Shown here piece by piece: positions 14,822 to 23,023 of a stretch of 30,029 nt of DNA. The stretch lies in NCBI GenBank assembly GCA_002690755.1, contig NZFT01000024.1, positions 1 to 30,029 of the forward strand, written 5' to 3'. The stretch is from Phycisphaerae bacterium. GTDB taxonomy: Bacteria; Planctomycetota; Phycisphaerae; Phycisphaerales; SM1A02. Positions within the stretch are counted from its first letter, which is position 1. Each line of letters opens with the position of its first letter. The position numbers and the translations under genes are program-made. The notes beneath the pieces are model-generated. The model was not told the origin of the DNA and searched no databases. It was given only the letters and a program-made list of their open reading frames with translations.

Positions 14822-15795
14822 CGTCGGTCCTCGTTGGTGAATCGAAGCGGTTCGGTCGTCTCGCTGGTGACCATACTCCGGAGATGATCGTGGTCCAGCA
14901 ACTCGGGAATCGTGTCCGCCGGCATCGATCTCGGTGTGTCGACGAGACCGCACCACCAGGCCACGAGGCCGATGATCCGTTCGGCCGGAACACCCGCGGT
15001 TCGAAGGCCCTCGACCCCGGTGTCGCCGTCTCGCTTTGCCAGCCGACGCCCGGCCTCGTCATGGACGATCGGCAGGTGCCACCACGTCACGTCGCCGTCG
15101 ATCTCGAGATCTCGACGCAGTCGCTGCTGCCGGGCCGCGCTGGGAAGGAGATCCGCCCCCCGGATCACGTCGGTCACGCCCTGTCGGTCGTCGTCGACGA
15201 CCACTGAGAGCTGGTACGCCGGTCGGCCCGCTTTGGTCCAGACGATCTGGTCGCCGACCTCCGCTCCGGGGTCGAAGCGATGGGTGCCCAGCAGTTCGTC
15301 CCGCACGATCTCGGGACCTGATCGCGTCGTGACCCGGTAATTCGTCTCGCCGCCGTCGAATCGCCAGGATGCCTCGTCGTCCGGCCGGAGTTCGGGCGGA
15401 AATCGGAGCTCGCCGTCGCCGTGCGGTGCCCCGGCCGCCGCTCGGAGTTCGCGGCGACTCAGGCTCGAGGCGAAGACCAGGTGTCGCGATTCCAGTCGAC
15501 GCATCGCTTCGAAGTATGGTTCGAGGTCGTCGGACTGGCGGGTCGATGGACCGTCCCAGTCGAGTCCTAGCCAGCGAAGGGACCCTTCGATGGCATCGCA
15601 CGCCTCGACCGACGATCGAGTCGCGTCGAGATCCTCGTGTCGGAGCACGACGCGCCATCCAGCGCGTCGCCCGATGGCCCAGGCGAGGAGCAGTGAACGG
15701 ACGTTCCCGAGGTGAAGGTCGCCGGTCGGGCTCGGGGCGAGGCGGGTGGTCCGTGTCGAGACGACGCGGTCGGAATGGGCGGAGGCATCCGGCAT
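14803..15795 (-). CDS. gluQ: Glutamyl-Q tRNA(Asp) synthetase
   Basis: 330 residues. This truncated GluRS paralogue charges glutamate onto the queuosine base of tRNA-Asp instead of onto a tRNA 3' end. Visible are RLAPSPTGDLHLGN (19-31; HIGH-like HLGN), LRHEDLDATR (51-60), YQLSVVVDDDRQGVTDVIRGADLL (194-217) and a KMSKS-like RLAKRD (251-256). No anticodon-binding domain follows, as expected. Cys ligands of the zinc site in the E. coli enzyme are missing: the region 107-139 (FASSLSRREL, then ELRFPPELR) has no Cys. The ATG at 15795 is used (no Shine-Dalgarno site); the frame stays open upstream to a TTG at 15861. The gene is divergent from phhB. Confidence 0.93.
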   Translation of the reverse strand: MPDASAHSDRVVSTRTTRLAPSPTGDLHLGNVRSLLLAWAIGRRAGWRVVLRHEDLDATRSSVEACDAIEGSLRWLGLDWDGPSTRQSDDLEPYFEAMRRLESRHLVFASSLSRRELRAAAGAPHGDGELRFPPELRPDDEASWRFDGGETNYRVTTRSGPEIVRDELLGTHRFDPGAEVGDQIVWTKAGRPAYQLSVVVDDDRQGVTDVIRGADLLPSAARQQRLRRDLEIDGDVTWWHLPIVHDEAGRRLAKRDGDTGVEGLRTAGVPAERIIGLVAWWCGLVDTPRSMPADTIPELLDHDHLRSMVTSETTEPLRFTNEDRRWLLHS

Positions 15796-15914
15796 CGGAG
15801 GTATAGTGACGTCAATGTCGGGCCAGGGTGCGGGCACCCCGATGCATGTCGCCCGAATCAACTTGCGACGAGGCCGTCGGTTCCTTCGGAGCCGTCGGCG
15901 ACAGTGGGATTATC

Positions 15915-16202
15915 ATGGTCGAGAAACTCACGGAAGCGGAAATCGAAGCCGGCCTCGCCGAACGCGCCGAGTGGTCGCTGAGCGGCGATTCGATCCAGAG
16001 GACGTTCACCTTCGGCGACTTTCTCGGGTCCATCGACTTCGTGAACCGCATCGGGGCGCGGGCCGAGGAGGTCCAGCATCACCCCGACATCCTGATTCGT
16101 TACGCGAAGGTAACGCTCACGCTGTCCACGCACGACGCCGGCGGGATCTCCGCGAAGGACTTCGCATTCGCGGCGGACGGCGACCGGCTCTACGCCGGCT
16201 GA
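15915..16202 (+). CDS. phhB: 4a-hydroxytetrahydrobiopterin dehydratase (pterin-4a-carbinolamine dehydratase)
   Basis: 95 residues, the usual size. It dehydrates 4a-hydroxytetrahydropterin during cofactor recycling. The active-site pattern is complete: EEVQHHPDI (His55, His56, Pro57), then Y-x-x-V-x-L-x-LSTHD (His73, Asp74) and GGIS-x-KDF at 76-83. The ATG at 15915 is chosen because homologous proteins begin with a short L-x-x-x-E-I segment here. Upstream in-frame ATGs (15828, 15846) would add an unrelated Cys/Ser-rich leader. No aromatic amino acid hydroxylase gene is nearby, so the physiological partner is unknown; a role in molybdopterin metabolism has been suggested for some relatives. It converges on mcsB with 19 bp between stops. 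Confidence 0.93.
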   Translation: MVEKLTEAEIEAGLAERAEWSLSGDSIQRTFTFGDFLGSIDFVNRIGARAEEVQHHPDILIRYAKVTLTLSTHDAGGISAKDFAFAADGDRLYAG

Positions 16203-16221
16203 CGCGACGCGGAAGGAAGAA

Positions 16222-17304
16222 TCAATCGCCCAGTTCATGGCGAACGAGCGCGGCCCGTCGTCTTCGGGTCCGTTCGTCGTCGAGCATCCGGTCCTCGCTC
16301 ACCGGTTCGAGCGCGGTGTCGTCGATGCTGTCGGGTCGGGCCCGCCGGAGGTGTCCGGGTTGGACTTCGAGGAACAGGCGTTGCACCGTGCCCAGTGGTA
16401 CGTCCGGCAGCAGTCCGAGGGCGATGCCCAGCCGGACCCGGCTCAGGTGCTTCATCGATTCCTCGATGCCCAGAAGCCTCGCCGATCGAAGCGTTCCCAG
16501 GGCTCGGTGGACCCGGTCTTCGAGCAGCGTGGCGCTGCGTTCCACGAGAATGTCCCGGGCCATGCGTTCATAGGCGACGATCCTCGGGACGACCTCGCCG
16601 ACGAAGGTCGCGAGCAGATCCGTCTCCGAGACGCCGAGGGTGAGCTGGTTGCTCACCTGGTAGAAGTCCCCGCTGCTGTCCGAGCCTTCGCCGTAGAAGC
16701 CGCGGACCGCGAGATCGAGGTCGTTCGACGCTCGACGAAGTCGTTCCAGCTCGTTGGTGAGTCGGAGCCCGGGGAGGTGGAGCATCACCGAAAAGCGGAT
16801 CGCGGTGCCGACGTTCGTGGGGCAGGCGGTGAGGTATCCCCAGCGCGGATGAACCGCGATGTCCGCGTGCTTCTCGAGGCGTCGGTCGAACTCGACGACC
16901 CGCCGCCATGCCTCCTCCAGTTCCAGTCCGGGGAGCAGGACCTGCATTCGGAGGTGGTCCTCCTCGTTCACCATCACGCTGAGTTGTTCGTCGTCCGCGA
17001 TGGCGACCGCCCGCGGCGAGACCGACTCGATGAACTGTCTGGAGACGAGGTGCCGCTCGAACAGCAGTCGCCGATCCTCCGGGGTCGACTGCTGAAGATC
17101 GATCCAGACCAGTCCCTCGCCGCGTTCGGATGCGAACGGAAGGCTCCGAACGAGTTGGAGGATCTCTCGTCGCTGGGTCTCGCTGGCCTGGCTGACGAAC
17201 GGAAGGCCCGTGAGATTCCGGGCGAGCCTGGCTCGACTCGAGACGACCACGTCGGCGTCGGGGCCGGCGTGTTCGATCCAGGGTCCGGTCTGCTTCAACT
17301 TCAT
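16222..17304 (-). CDS. mcsB: Protein arginine kinase McsB
   Basis: 360 residues, the normal McsB length. It phosphorylates arginines on misfolded proteins and CtsR in Firmicutes, marking substrates for ClpC-ClpP. Phosphagen-kinase landmarks are intact: VVSSRARLARNLTGLPF near the N-terminus, VNEEDHLRMQ in the catalytic loop, YLTACPTNVGT (conserved Cys), and GFYGEGSDSSGDFYQVSNQLTLGVSE. The C-terminal arginine-phosphate sensing motif RDxxRA appears altered to T-R-R-R-R-A in an Arg-rich tail. The start at 17304 lies 25 bp after mcsA, giving an mcsA-mcsB operon. No ctsR or clpC is in the window. Confidence 0.93.
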   Translation of the reverse strand: MKLKQTGPWIEHAGPDADVVVSSRARLARNLTGLPFVSQASETQRREILQLVRSLPFASERGEGLVWIDLQQSTPEDRRLLFERHLVSRQFIESVSPRAVAIADDEQLSVMVNEEDHLRMQVLLPGLELEEAWRRVVEFDRRLEKHADIAVHPRWGYLTACPTNVGTAIRFSVMLHLPGLRLTNELERLRRASNDLDLAVRGFYGEGSDSSGDFYQVSNQLTLGVSETDLLATFVGEVVPRIVAYERMARDILVERSATLLEDRVHRALGTLRSARLLGIEESMKHLSRVRLGIALGLLPDVPLGTVQRLFLEVQPGHLRRARPDSIDDTALEPVSEDRMLDDERTRRRRAALVRHELGD

Positions 17305-17329
17305 CGGTGGGGGTGCTCTCGAGAGTCGG

Positions 17330-17842
17330 TCAACCGCCGGCCCCGTCGGCGGTGAGCGTGTTGAGCCGGTCGCGGAGATTGGCGGCCCGCTCGTACTGCT
17401 CGCTGGCCACGGCGCGGTCCAGTTCCTCGATGAGGCTCCGGCGGAGGGCCTGCAGGTCGACGAGTTCCGAAGAACGGTCCGGGACCCGGCCGACGTGCGC
17501 GTTCGCGCCGTTCTGGCTTCGGACGACGACCGTCTCCAACTGTCGCGCGAACGCCTCGTAGCAGTCGGGACAACCGAGCAGTCCGGTCTTTCGGAATCGA
17601 GCGAAGGTGGAACCGCACTTCGCACACCCGGTCGGACGCTCGGCACGACGGGGCGTCGGCTTCTCGTTCGGTGGCGGCATCGTCGCGAACTGGGTGAGCA
17701 GCTCGGTCACCGGAGCCGACTGCGGCACTTGAAAGCCGGCCTCGATCGCGTGTTCGCGGCAGAGGTGGATGTCCCGGCCGGCCTCGACGTCGATTTCGTG
17801 GACCTCGGCGGGCCGATCGCATTTATCGCACTTCGTGTTCAT
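17330..17842 (-). CDS. mcsA: McsA-type activator with two zinc sites and UVR motif
   Basis: 170 residues. It is the adaptor that activates McsB. The first zinc site uses C5, C8, C28 and His31; the second uses C73, C76, C91 and C94 (CAKCG, then GLLGCPDCY). Residues 130-165 form a UVR coiled helix pair (LRRSLIEELDRAVASEQYERAANLRDRL) as found in UvrB, UvrC and ClpC. The Pro-rich segment 55-70 is a flexible linker. The start is ATG 17842, chosen so that the CDKC knuckle begins the protein. A TATCGT box lies ten bases upstream of the ATG. It follows kdsA by 80 bp on the same strand. Confidence 0.92.
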   Translation of the reverse strand: MNTKCDKCDRPAEVHEIDVEAGRDIHLCREHAIEAGFQVPQSAPVTELLTQFATMPPPNEKPTPRRAERPTGCAKCGSTFARFRKTGLLGCPDCYEAFARQLETVVVRSQNGANAHVGRVPDRSSELVDLQALRRSLIEELDRAVASEQYERAANLRDRLNTLTADGAGG

Positions 17843-17922
17843 GCCTTTGAACACGATAGCCGCTGGGGCCGTCGAAAGGCGAAGAGACGGCGAAAGTTCA
17901 GGTTCCGGACGTCGAGGGCCGC

Positions 17923-18783
17923 TCAGGCGTCCAGTACCTCCCGGATCCGGGTCAGGGTGCCGATGAGGTCGGTCGCGACGTCGATGGGCATGACCGTGGC
18001 GCGGTCGCTGCGTGCCGACGCCGGATCGACGTGGGTCTCCAGAAACAGCGCGGAAATCCCGGCGGCGACCGCCGCACGGGCCAGCAGCGGGCCGCGATCC
18101 GGCCGGCCGCCGCTCATGTCGCCTTCGCCGCCCGGAAGCTGGGTGGAGTGCGTGACGTCGAAGCAGGTCGGCGCGTCGAAGTCGGCGGCGATCTCCCGAA
18201 GGTCGCCCAGACCGACGAAATCCGTCACCAGTCGGTGATAACCGAAGAAGGTCCCGCGCTCGGTGGCCATCATTCGACGGCAACCGGACTCCGAGAGCTT
18301 CTCCAGGACGTTTCGCATCTCGCTCGGCGCCAGGAACTGGCCCTTCTTGACCGATACCGCAGTGCCTGTGATGCCGCACGCGACGAGGAGATCGGTCTGT
18401 CGGCAGAGGAACGCCGGAATCTGGAGGATGTCGACGACCTCGGACGCGGGCATCGCCTGGGCCGCCTCGTGAACGTCGGTGAGCAGCGGCACGTCGAACT
18501 CGCGGCCCACCAGTTCGAGCTGGCGGAGTCCTTGTTCGAGCCCCGGCCCTCGATCGGATCGGATGCTCGAGCGGTTCGCCTTGTCGAAGCTCGCCTTGAA
18601 CACGAGCATCGCACCGGCGGCGTCGCAGGCGGCTTTCATCCGCGAGGCGATTTCAAGGTTGATGTCGTCGGACTCGAGCACGCAGGGACCTGCGATCACG
18701 AGCAGTGGACGGCTCGGGACGATGGGGCCTCGGTCCCACCATGCGTGGAGTCGATCCGTCGGGGAACTGGTGTCATCGCTCAT
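17923..18783 (-). CDS. kdsA: 3-deoxy-8-phosphooctulonate synthase (Kdo8P synthase), metal-dependent type
   Basis: 286 residues. It condenses phosphoenolpyruvate with arabinose-5-phosphate to Kdo8P for lipopolysaccharide core synthesis in the cytoplasm. Motifs: VIAGPCVLES (Cys34), FKASFDKANRSS (62-73), TDVHE, VKKGQFLAP, and FDVTHSTQLPGGEGDMSGG near the C-terminus. Cys34, where E. coli has Asn, together with the QLPGG-x-GD-x-SGG segment, marks the metal-dependent class exemplified by Aquifex. The ATG at 18783 has no clear Shine-Dalgarno site, but the domain begins at a normal distance. It is divergent from the DUF1444 gene and upstream of mcsA. Confidence 0.95.
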   Translation of the reverse strand: MSDDTSSPTDRLHAWWDRGPIVPSRPLLVIAGPCVLESDDINLEIASRMKAACDAAGAMLVFKASFDKANRSSIRSDRGPGLEQGLRQLELVGREFDVPLLTDVHEAAQAMPASEVVDILQIPAFLCRQTDLLVACGITGTAVSVKKGQFLAPSEMRNVLEKLSESGCRRMMATERGTFFGYHRLVTDFVGLGDLREIAADFDAPTCFDVTHSTQLPGGEGDMSGGRPDRGPLLARAAVAAGISALFLETHVDPASARSDRATVMPIDVATDLIGTLTRIREVLDA

Positions 18784-18999
18784 GGGAAGCTCGGAGGGCG
18801 TTTGTCTGGAGTGCGGGGATGGCGGCCATCGCGCCGTAGCCCGATAACCCTGGTGTTTCGGGATGCAGGCGACGCGAACAAACCAAACCGGACGATCGAG
18901 CGTACCGAACCTCAGAAGGGCTCGCATCCATCCGATGCGGAAGATGGACACGATCCGGTGCGGCCGATCTTCCGGCCGGCCCGTGCGAGGAGGCTTCCG

Positions 19000-19788
19000 A
19001 TGTCTGCACTGCCAAGAGAACCCGAAGCGTTTGGCGAACAGGTCCTTGAAATACTGCTTCGTCACTGGCCCGGCCACCAGGCGACGCTCACCGGACCGTT
19101 CGATCTCGTGGTCGACGGGCGACATCTCGGTCTGGAGAATCTCTACCGGATGGTGCTCGGTTCCACGGATCGCGGTACCGAGATCGTCGAGGACTACCTC
19201 GAGAAGATCTTCGATGGCGACGAGATCGGATCCACCCCTATTCCCTGGGAGCTGGCCAAGACCCGCGTCATGCCTCGAATCCAGCCGGAGTCGATCTTCC
19301 AGCAGCTTGATCGATCCCAGGTCGCACACGTGCCCTGGGTCAACGGCACGGTCATCGTGTTCGTGGTCGACATGCCGCAGGTCACGGTTTCGATCACCCT
19401 CGAGCAGGTCGTCCGCTGGGGTACCAGCATGGACGAGCTCGACGCGCTCGCGCGTGCCAACCTCGAACGCTATTCGCCCGATCTCCAGATCCAGCTGATC
19501 GAAAGCCAGGACGGCGGCAAGGCCGCGATCCTCGGTGAACACGACGGATACGACGCGGCCAGGGTTCTTCTGGGCCGATTGCACGAGCGGCTTGCACCGG
19601 AGCTCGACGGGGACTTCCTCGTCGCCATGCCTTCCCGCGACATGTTCGTCGCGATGACCGCGAATCCCGAGAGGTTCGTGGAGCGGCTTCGAAAGCGAGT
19701 CGACCAGGACTACCGACGACTTCCGTACCCGATCACGCGAGAACTCTTCCTCGTCACCCGGGACGGCGTCGCGGGCACCGCGGCCTGA
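19000..19788 (+). CDS. DUF1444 (YtpQ-like) family protein
   Basis: 262 residues. Family landmarks are a segment near the start with LTGPFDLVVDG and LGLENLYR, a central P-R-I-Q with VAHVPWVNGTVIVFVVD, and a C-terminal PITRELFLVTRDG. This corresponds to DUF1444, known from Bacillus YtpQ, whose role is not established. The length matches (YtpQ about 270). The ATG at 19000 is supported by GAGGAGG six bases upstream; the frame extends back to 18031 over kdsA, but that part is an antisense shadow. The gene is monocistronic and converges on the amidotransferase gene with 18 bp between stops. Presumably cytoplasmic (no signal or membrane segment). Confidence 0.85.
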   Translation: MSALPREPEAFGEQVLEILLRHWPGHQATLTGPFDLVVDGRHLGLENLYRMVLGSTDRGTEIVEDYLEKIFDGDEIGSTPIPWELAKTRVMPRIQPESIFQQLDRSQVAHVPWVNGTVIVFVVDMPQVTVSITLEQVVRWGTSMDELDALARANLERYSPDLQIQLIESQDGGKAAILGEHDGYDAARVLLGRLHERLAPELDGDFLVAMPSRDMFVAMTANPERFVERLRKRVDQDYRRLPYPITRELFLVTRDGVAGTAA

Positions 19789-19806
19789 CCCCGGGTTCCG
19801 CGATCC

Positions 19807-20385
19807 TCACGCGAGCTCGAGGAAGTTCGCGAGCAGTCTCGGGCCCTCGGTAGTGAGAAAACTCTCCGGATGGAACTGCACGCCTTCCACGGGCGGGCCG
19901 TCGCCGATCCGCCGGAGTCCCATCACCATTCCATCCTCGAGCCAGGCCGAGATCTTCCATCCCGACGGGACGGTGTTTCGGTCCACGACCAGCGAGTGGT
20001 ACCGCGTCGCCTGGAACGGATCGGAAAGCCCCGCGAACACGCCCTGTGAATCATGGTGCACCATCGACGTCTTCCCGTGGACCGGGATCTCGTTCCGACG
20101 CACGACCATGCCGTGGAGATCACCGATGGTCTGGTGACCGAGACAGACGCCGAGGATCGGAATGCGGCCCTGGAGCCGGTCGATGATCGCGGCGCTCACC
20201 CCCGCTTCCTTCGGCGTGCAGGGGCCGGGCGAGATCACCAGATGCGTCGGAGCGAGCGAGGTCGCCTCTTCCGGCGTGATCGCATCGTTTCGCACCACGT
20301 GGATCGGAAGCGACGGATCGATCTCGCCGAAGCGTTGCACGAGGTTGAACGTGAACGAATCGTAGTTGTCGATGAGCAGGAGCAT
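19807..20385 (-). CDS. trpG: Anthranilate / aminodeoxychorismate synthase component II (glutamine amidotransferase)
   Basis: 192 residues, the usual size. It releases ammonia from glutamine for synthesis of anthranilate (tryptophan) or 4-amino-4-deoxychorismate (folate). It starts with LLIDNYDSFTFNLVQ, has the oxyanion strand SPGPCTP (52-58), the nucleophile Cys81 in GVCLGHQ, an HGKTS segment at 103-107, and His172-Glu174 in QFHPES to complete the triad. TrpG and PabA cannot be separated by sequence; many bacteria use one protein for both. The component I gene is not adjacent. It starts 18 bp after the upstream small gene with no Shine-Dalgarno site, so expression likely depends on that gene. 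Confidence 0.94.
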   Translation of the reverse strand: MLLLIDNYDSFTFNLVQRFGEIDPSLPIHVVRNDAITPEEATSLAPTHLVISPGPCTPKEAGVSAAIIDRLQGRIPILGVCLGHQTIGDLHGMVVRRNEIPVHGKTSMVHHDSQGVFAGLSDPFQATRYHSLVVDRNTVPSGWKISAWLEDGMVMGLRRIGDGPPVEGVQFHPESFLTTEGPRLLANFLELA

Positions 20386-20403
20386 GCGCGTCGCCCGGTC
20401 GCG

Positions 20404-20820
20404 TCAGGACGCGTCGCGTTCCGGCGCGAACGAGGCGCCGGGGTGCATGTAGAAATTGACCATCTCGCCGGTCGCGAACTCCTGCGCGGACTGGCCCTCC
20501 GCCATCGCGATCCGGAAAGGAACCACGAGATCGAGGATCACCTCGTCGGCGGCGGGATCGACCGCGAGCACGGTTCCCTGCACGATCCGCGGTCGTCCTT
20601 CGAGCGGCTCGATGAAGTTGCCGCCCGCCGAGGTCCGGTGCATCCGCAGGGCATGGCCTCGGACGCGTCCGCGGATCCGACGTCCGGTCGGCGCGTCGAA
20701 ATCTTCCGGGACCGTGAGCATGATGCGATAGCCGGTGCCCGGCACCGCGAAGGTTCCGACCCCGGCCTCGAGGTCCAGGAGCTTGAATTCGGCGATTTCG
20801 GGCGACATCTGGCTGGTCAC
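20404..20820 (-). CDS. Conserved-looking small protein upstream of trpG
   Basis: 138 residues; family not recognised. The sequence alternates beta-like strands with Gly/Pro turns (EFKLLDLEAGVGTFAV, GYRIMLTVPEDF, RIRGRVRGHALRMH, IVQGTVLAVD, EVILDLVVPFRIAM), suggesting a compact beta barrel without signal or membrane segments. The C-terminus is FYMHPGASF plus a short charged tail. The GTG at 20820 is preferred over ATG 20808 because AAGGAG sits nine bases upstream. It shares a strand with trpG 18 bp downstream, so it is most likely in the same transcript, but no link to chorismate metabolism is shown. Confidence 0.75.
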   Translation of the reverse strand: MTSQMSPEIAEFKLLDLEAGVGTFAVPGTGYRIMLTVPEDFDAPTGRRIRGRVRGHALRMHRTSAGGNFIEPLEGRPRIVQGTVLAVDPAADEVILDLVVPFRIAMAEGQSAQEFATGEMVNFYMHPGASFAPERDAS

Positions 20821-20959
20821 GTGATTCGACTCCTTGGCGGGTTCGAGCGGGTGGAGATCCTCCCCGTGGCCGCGACCGCGAATGATACCCCCGGGAGCGC
20901 GGTCGGTCGTCGGGATGATCGGTGGCGTCTCGGACGCGGTCGTCCACGCACCACGTCGG

Positions 20960-23023
20960 TCATTCGCCCCCGGATTGCCGTTGATCGACCTGATCGGGCT
21001 GGTCGCCCTCCGCGTCTTCGGCCTCCGCGCGGGCAGCATTCTTCGCGGAATTGATCGCCGCGAGTCGGTCCTCCGCCTTCGCGGCCTTCTCATCGTCCAT
21101 CTCGTCGAGGCGGACGGTGTCCTTCGCGGAGAGGAAGGTGTACGGGGGCGGCTTGGTCGACTTCCATTCGTCGCCATCGGTGACGTCGCGGACCGCGGTC
21201 CGACCCGTGCGCATCGCGACCCGGGGATCCGCGGCATCGAGATCGGGATCCTTCGGTTCGTTGGGAGGATCGGCCCGCTGGATCTGCAGCGTCCGGGTCG
21301 GGAACGCGAAATCGATGCCCAGTTCGCCGGCGATGCGGATCATGTCCAGCATGAGCCGGTGCCGTTCACGCAGTTCGGTCTGCCAGTCCGGCGCCTCCCA
21401 GAACACGTAGACGAGTATCTCGAGCGCACTGTCCCCGAATCCGTTCAGCCAGACCTGGTAGTAGTCCTTGCGGGTGTACGGATGCTCGCGGACGAGTTCC
21501 CGGATCGCTTCGCAGAAGGCGTCGACGCGGGCGGGTGGGGTGCCGTAGAGGATTCCGACCTTCGTCGACCAGCGTCGGTATCGACGCTCGCCGTAGTTGT
21601 CGACCTTGTCGGTGATCAGATTCGCGTTGGGAATCGTGACCAGCGAGTTGTAGAAGGTCCGCACCCTCGTCGAGCGAAGGCCGACGGTCTCGACGTTTCC
21701 TTCGACGCCGTCGACCACCACCCAGTCGCCGACGTGGAAGGGTCGGTCGAGAATGACCGTGACGCTTCCGAAGAGATTCTCGAGCGAGTTCTTGAACGCG
21801 AAGGCGAAGCCGAACGAACCGATGCCGACCGCCGCGAGCAGCGGTCCCAGGTTGAGACCGAGGATCGGGGCCACGTTCAGCAGGCCGAAGATCACCAGCA
21901 GGACCTTGGCGGTCTTCCGGATCATCGGCACGAGGATGTCGTCGAGCTTGTTCTCGCTGACCGCGACCTTCGCGCTGACGAGGTCGGCGAGCAGGTCGAT
22001 GCTCCGCCATCCGGCCCACAGCAGGGCGAGCACGAAGGCGAACTGGGCGGCCGGTTGCAGGATGGACAGTCCGGCGATCGGGAGCTCGAGCAGGTTGATC
22101 AGGAGCAGCCAGGTGAGCGTCGCGGTCACGACTCCGATGCTGCGACTCGCTCGCCGGACGGCGTCGTCGTCGGGCCCGGCATCCATTCGACGATTCAGGG
22201 AACGAAACCCCCGTCGCGCGATGAATCGCGTCAACGTGTCGACGATGATTCCGACCAGGATGATCAGGCCGAGACCGATCCACTGCCAGATGGCGAGGAA
22301 CACGAACCGTTCGAGGAGCCAGTCCGGGCCGTTGAGATTCACCCAGTCCGCCAGATTCGCCGGCGCAGCGCTCTCCTGCTCGGCGGCACCCGCTCGCTCG
22401 CGTCGAAACGCGGCGATGGCATCGGTCACCGCGTCGAGTTCCGCGGCCGCGACGGCTCCCTTGGCGAAGCGATAGCCTCCGTCCTCGCCACGGACGATCT
22501 CGACCCGCCAGTTTCCTCCGGTCCGCTTCTCGAGGGCGGTGCTGCGCTGCCGCATCGCGGCCGGGAGCGAATCGCCGGCGGGAAACACGACGGTCCGGAT
22601 CTTCGCGTCCTCGGCCTTCGGAAGTGAAGCCGCGGTCTCCTCGGTCCAGCCGAGCCAGGTCAGGGCGTTCCGAAAATCTCGGATGATCCGTTCGCGAACC
22701 GCGGCGGTGGGTGGAAGCGCATCCTTCGTGAAGCAACCGGCGACCGCCGGTGCGCCCACCGAGGAATCCGCGTCGACGAGGAATTCGATCACCGCACGCG
22801 GTGATGCCTGGGCATCCGGAATCGGCGGCGGCTTGGTGGTCGTTGTCTCTTCCGGAGGCGTCGGCATCGGTGGCGTGGCCATCGCGACCGGTGTCGCGGC
22901 GAGCGCCACGCCGAGCAACAGGGTGGCGAGATCGATCCACGAGGGCCGCGTCGATGTCGTGCCGCGACCCGTCTTCCGCCCCGGTCCCGGGATCGTCCGT
23001 CGATTCCTCCTTCGGATGTTCAT
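20960..23023 (-). CDS. MscS-family mechanosensitive channel with N-terminal periplasmic domain
   Basis: 687 residues, larger than E. coli MscS (286). Residues 1-50 form a basic leader and signal or first membrane segment. Residues 60-210 are a soluble domain with a Pro/Thr linker. Several transmembrane helices follow (about 243-262, 300-318, 325-345, 370-390). The MscS pore helix and beta domain run from about 388 to 600: Gly/Ala-rich LGPLLAAVGIGSFGFAFAF, then SLENLFGSVTVILDRPFHVGDWV and LRSTRVRTFYNSLVTIPN. The C-terminus (about 600-687) is a charged Ala/Glu-rich helix. The role is a tension-gated release channel during osmotic downshock. The ATG overlaps the TGA of the preceding repeat-protein gene as ATGA, indicating translational coupling. 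Confidence 0.92.
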   Translation of the reverse strand: MNIRRRNRRTIPGPGRKTGRGTTSTRPSWIDLATLLLGVALAATPVAMATPPMPTPPEETTTTKPPPIPDAQASPRAVIEFLVDADSSVGAPAVAGCFTKDALPPTAAVRERIIRDFRNALTWLGWTEETAASLPKAEDAKIRTVVFPAGDSLPAAMRQRSTALEKRTGGNWRVEIVRGEDGGYRFAKGAVAAAELDAVTDAIAAFRRERAGAAEQESAAPANLADWVNLNGPDWLLERFVFLAIWQWIGLGLIILVGIIVDTLTRFIARRGFRSLNRRMDAGPDDDAVRRASRSIGVVTATLTWLLLINLLELPIAGLSILQPAAQFAFVLALLWAGWRSIDLLADLVSAKVAVSENKLDDILVPMIRKTAKVLLVIFGLLNVAPILGLNLGPLLAAVGIGSFGFAFAFKNSLENLFGSVTVILDRPFHVGDWVVVDGVEGNVETVGLRSTRVRTFYNSLVTIPNANLITDKVDNYGERRYRRWSTKVGILYGTPPARVDAFCEAIRELVREHPYTRKDYYQVWLNGFGDSALEILVYVFWEAPDWQTELRERHRLMLDMIRIAGELGIDFAFPTRTLQIQRADPPNEPKDPDLDAADPRVAMRTGRTAVRDVTDGDEWKSTKPPPYTFLSAKDTVRLDEMDDEKAAKAEDRLAAINSAKNAARAEAEDAEGDQPDQVDQRQSGGE

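Noticed and set aside
15828..15914. Upstream ATGs (15828, 15846) for phhB
   Set aside because: They add a Cys/Ser-rich leader not found in the family, and the protein from 15915 has the normal length.
18031..18999. N-terminal extension of the DUF1444 frame back to 18031
   Set aside because: It runs antisense across kdsA; the ATG at 19000 has a strong GAGGAGG and begins the conserved domain.
20834..22627. Plus-strand open frame of 597 codons
   Set aside because: Antisense to the MscS gene; low-complexity Arg/Asp/Glu sequence with no domain.
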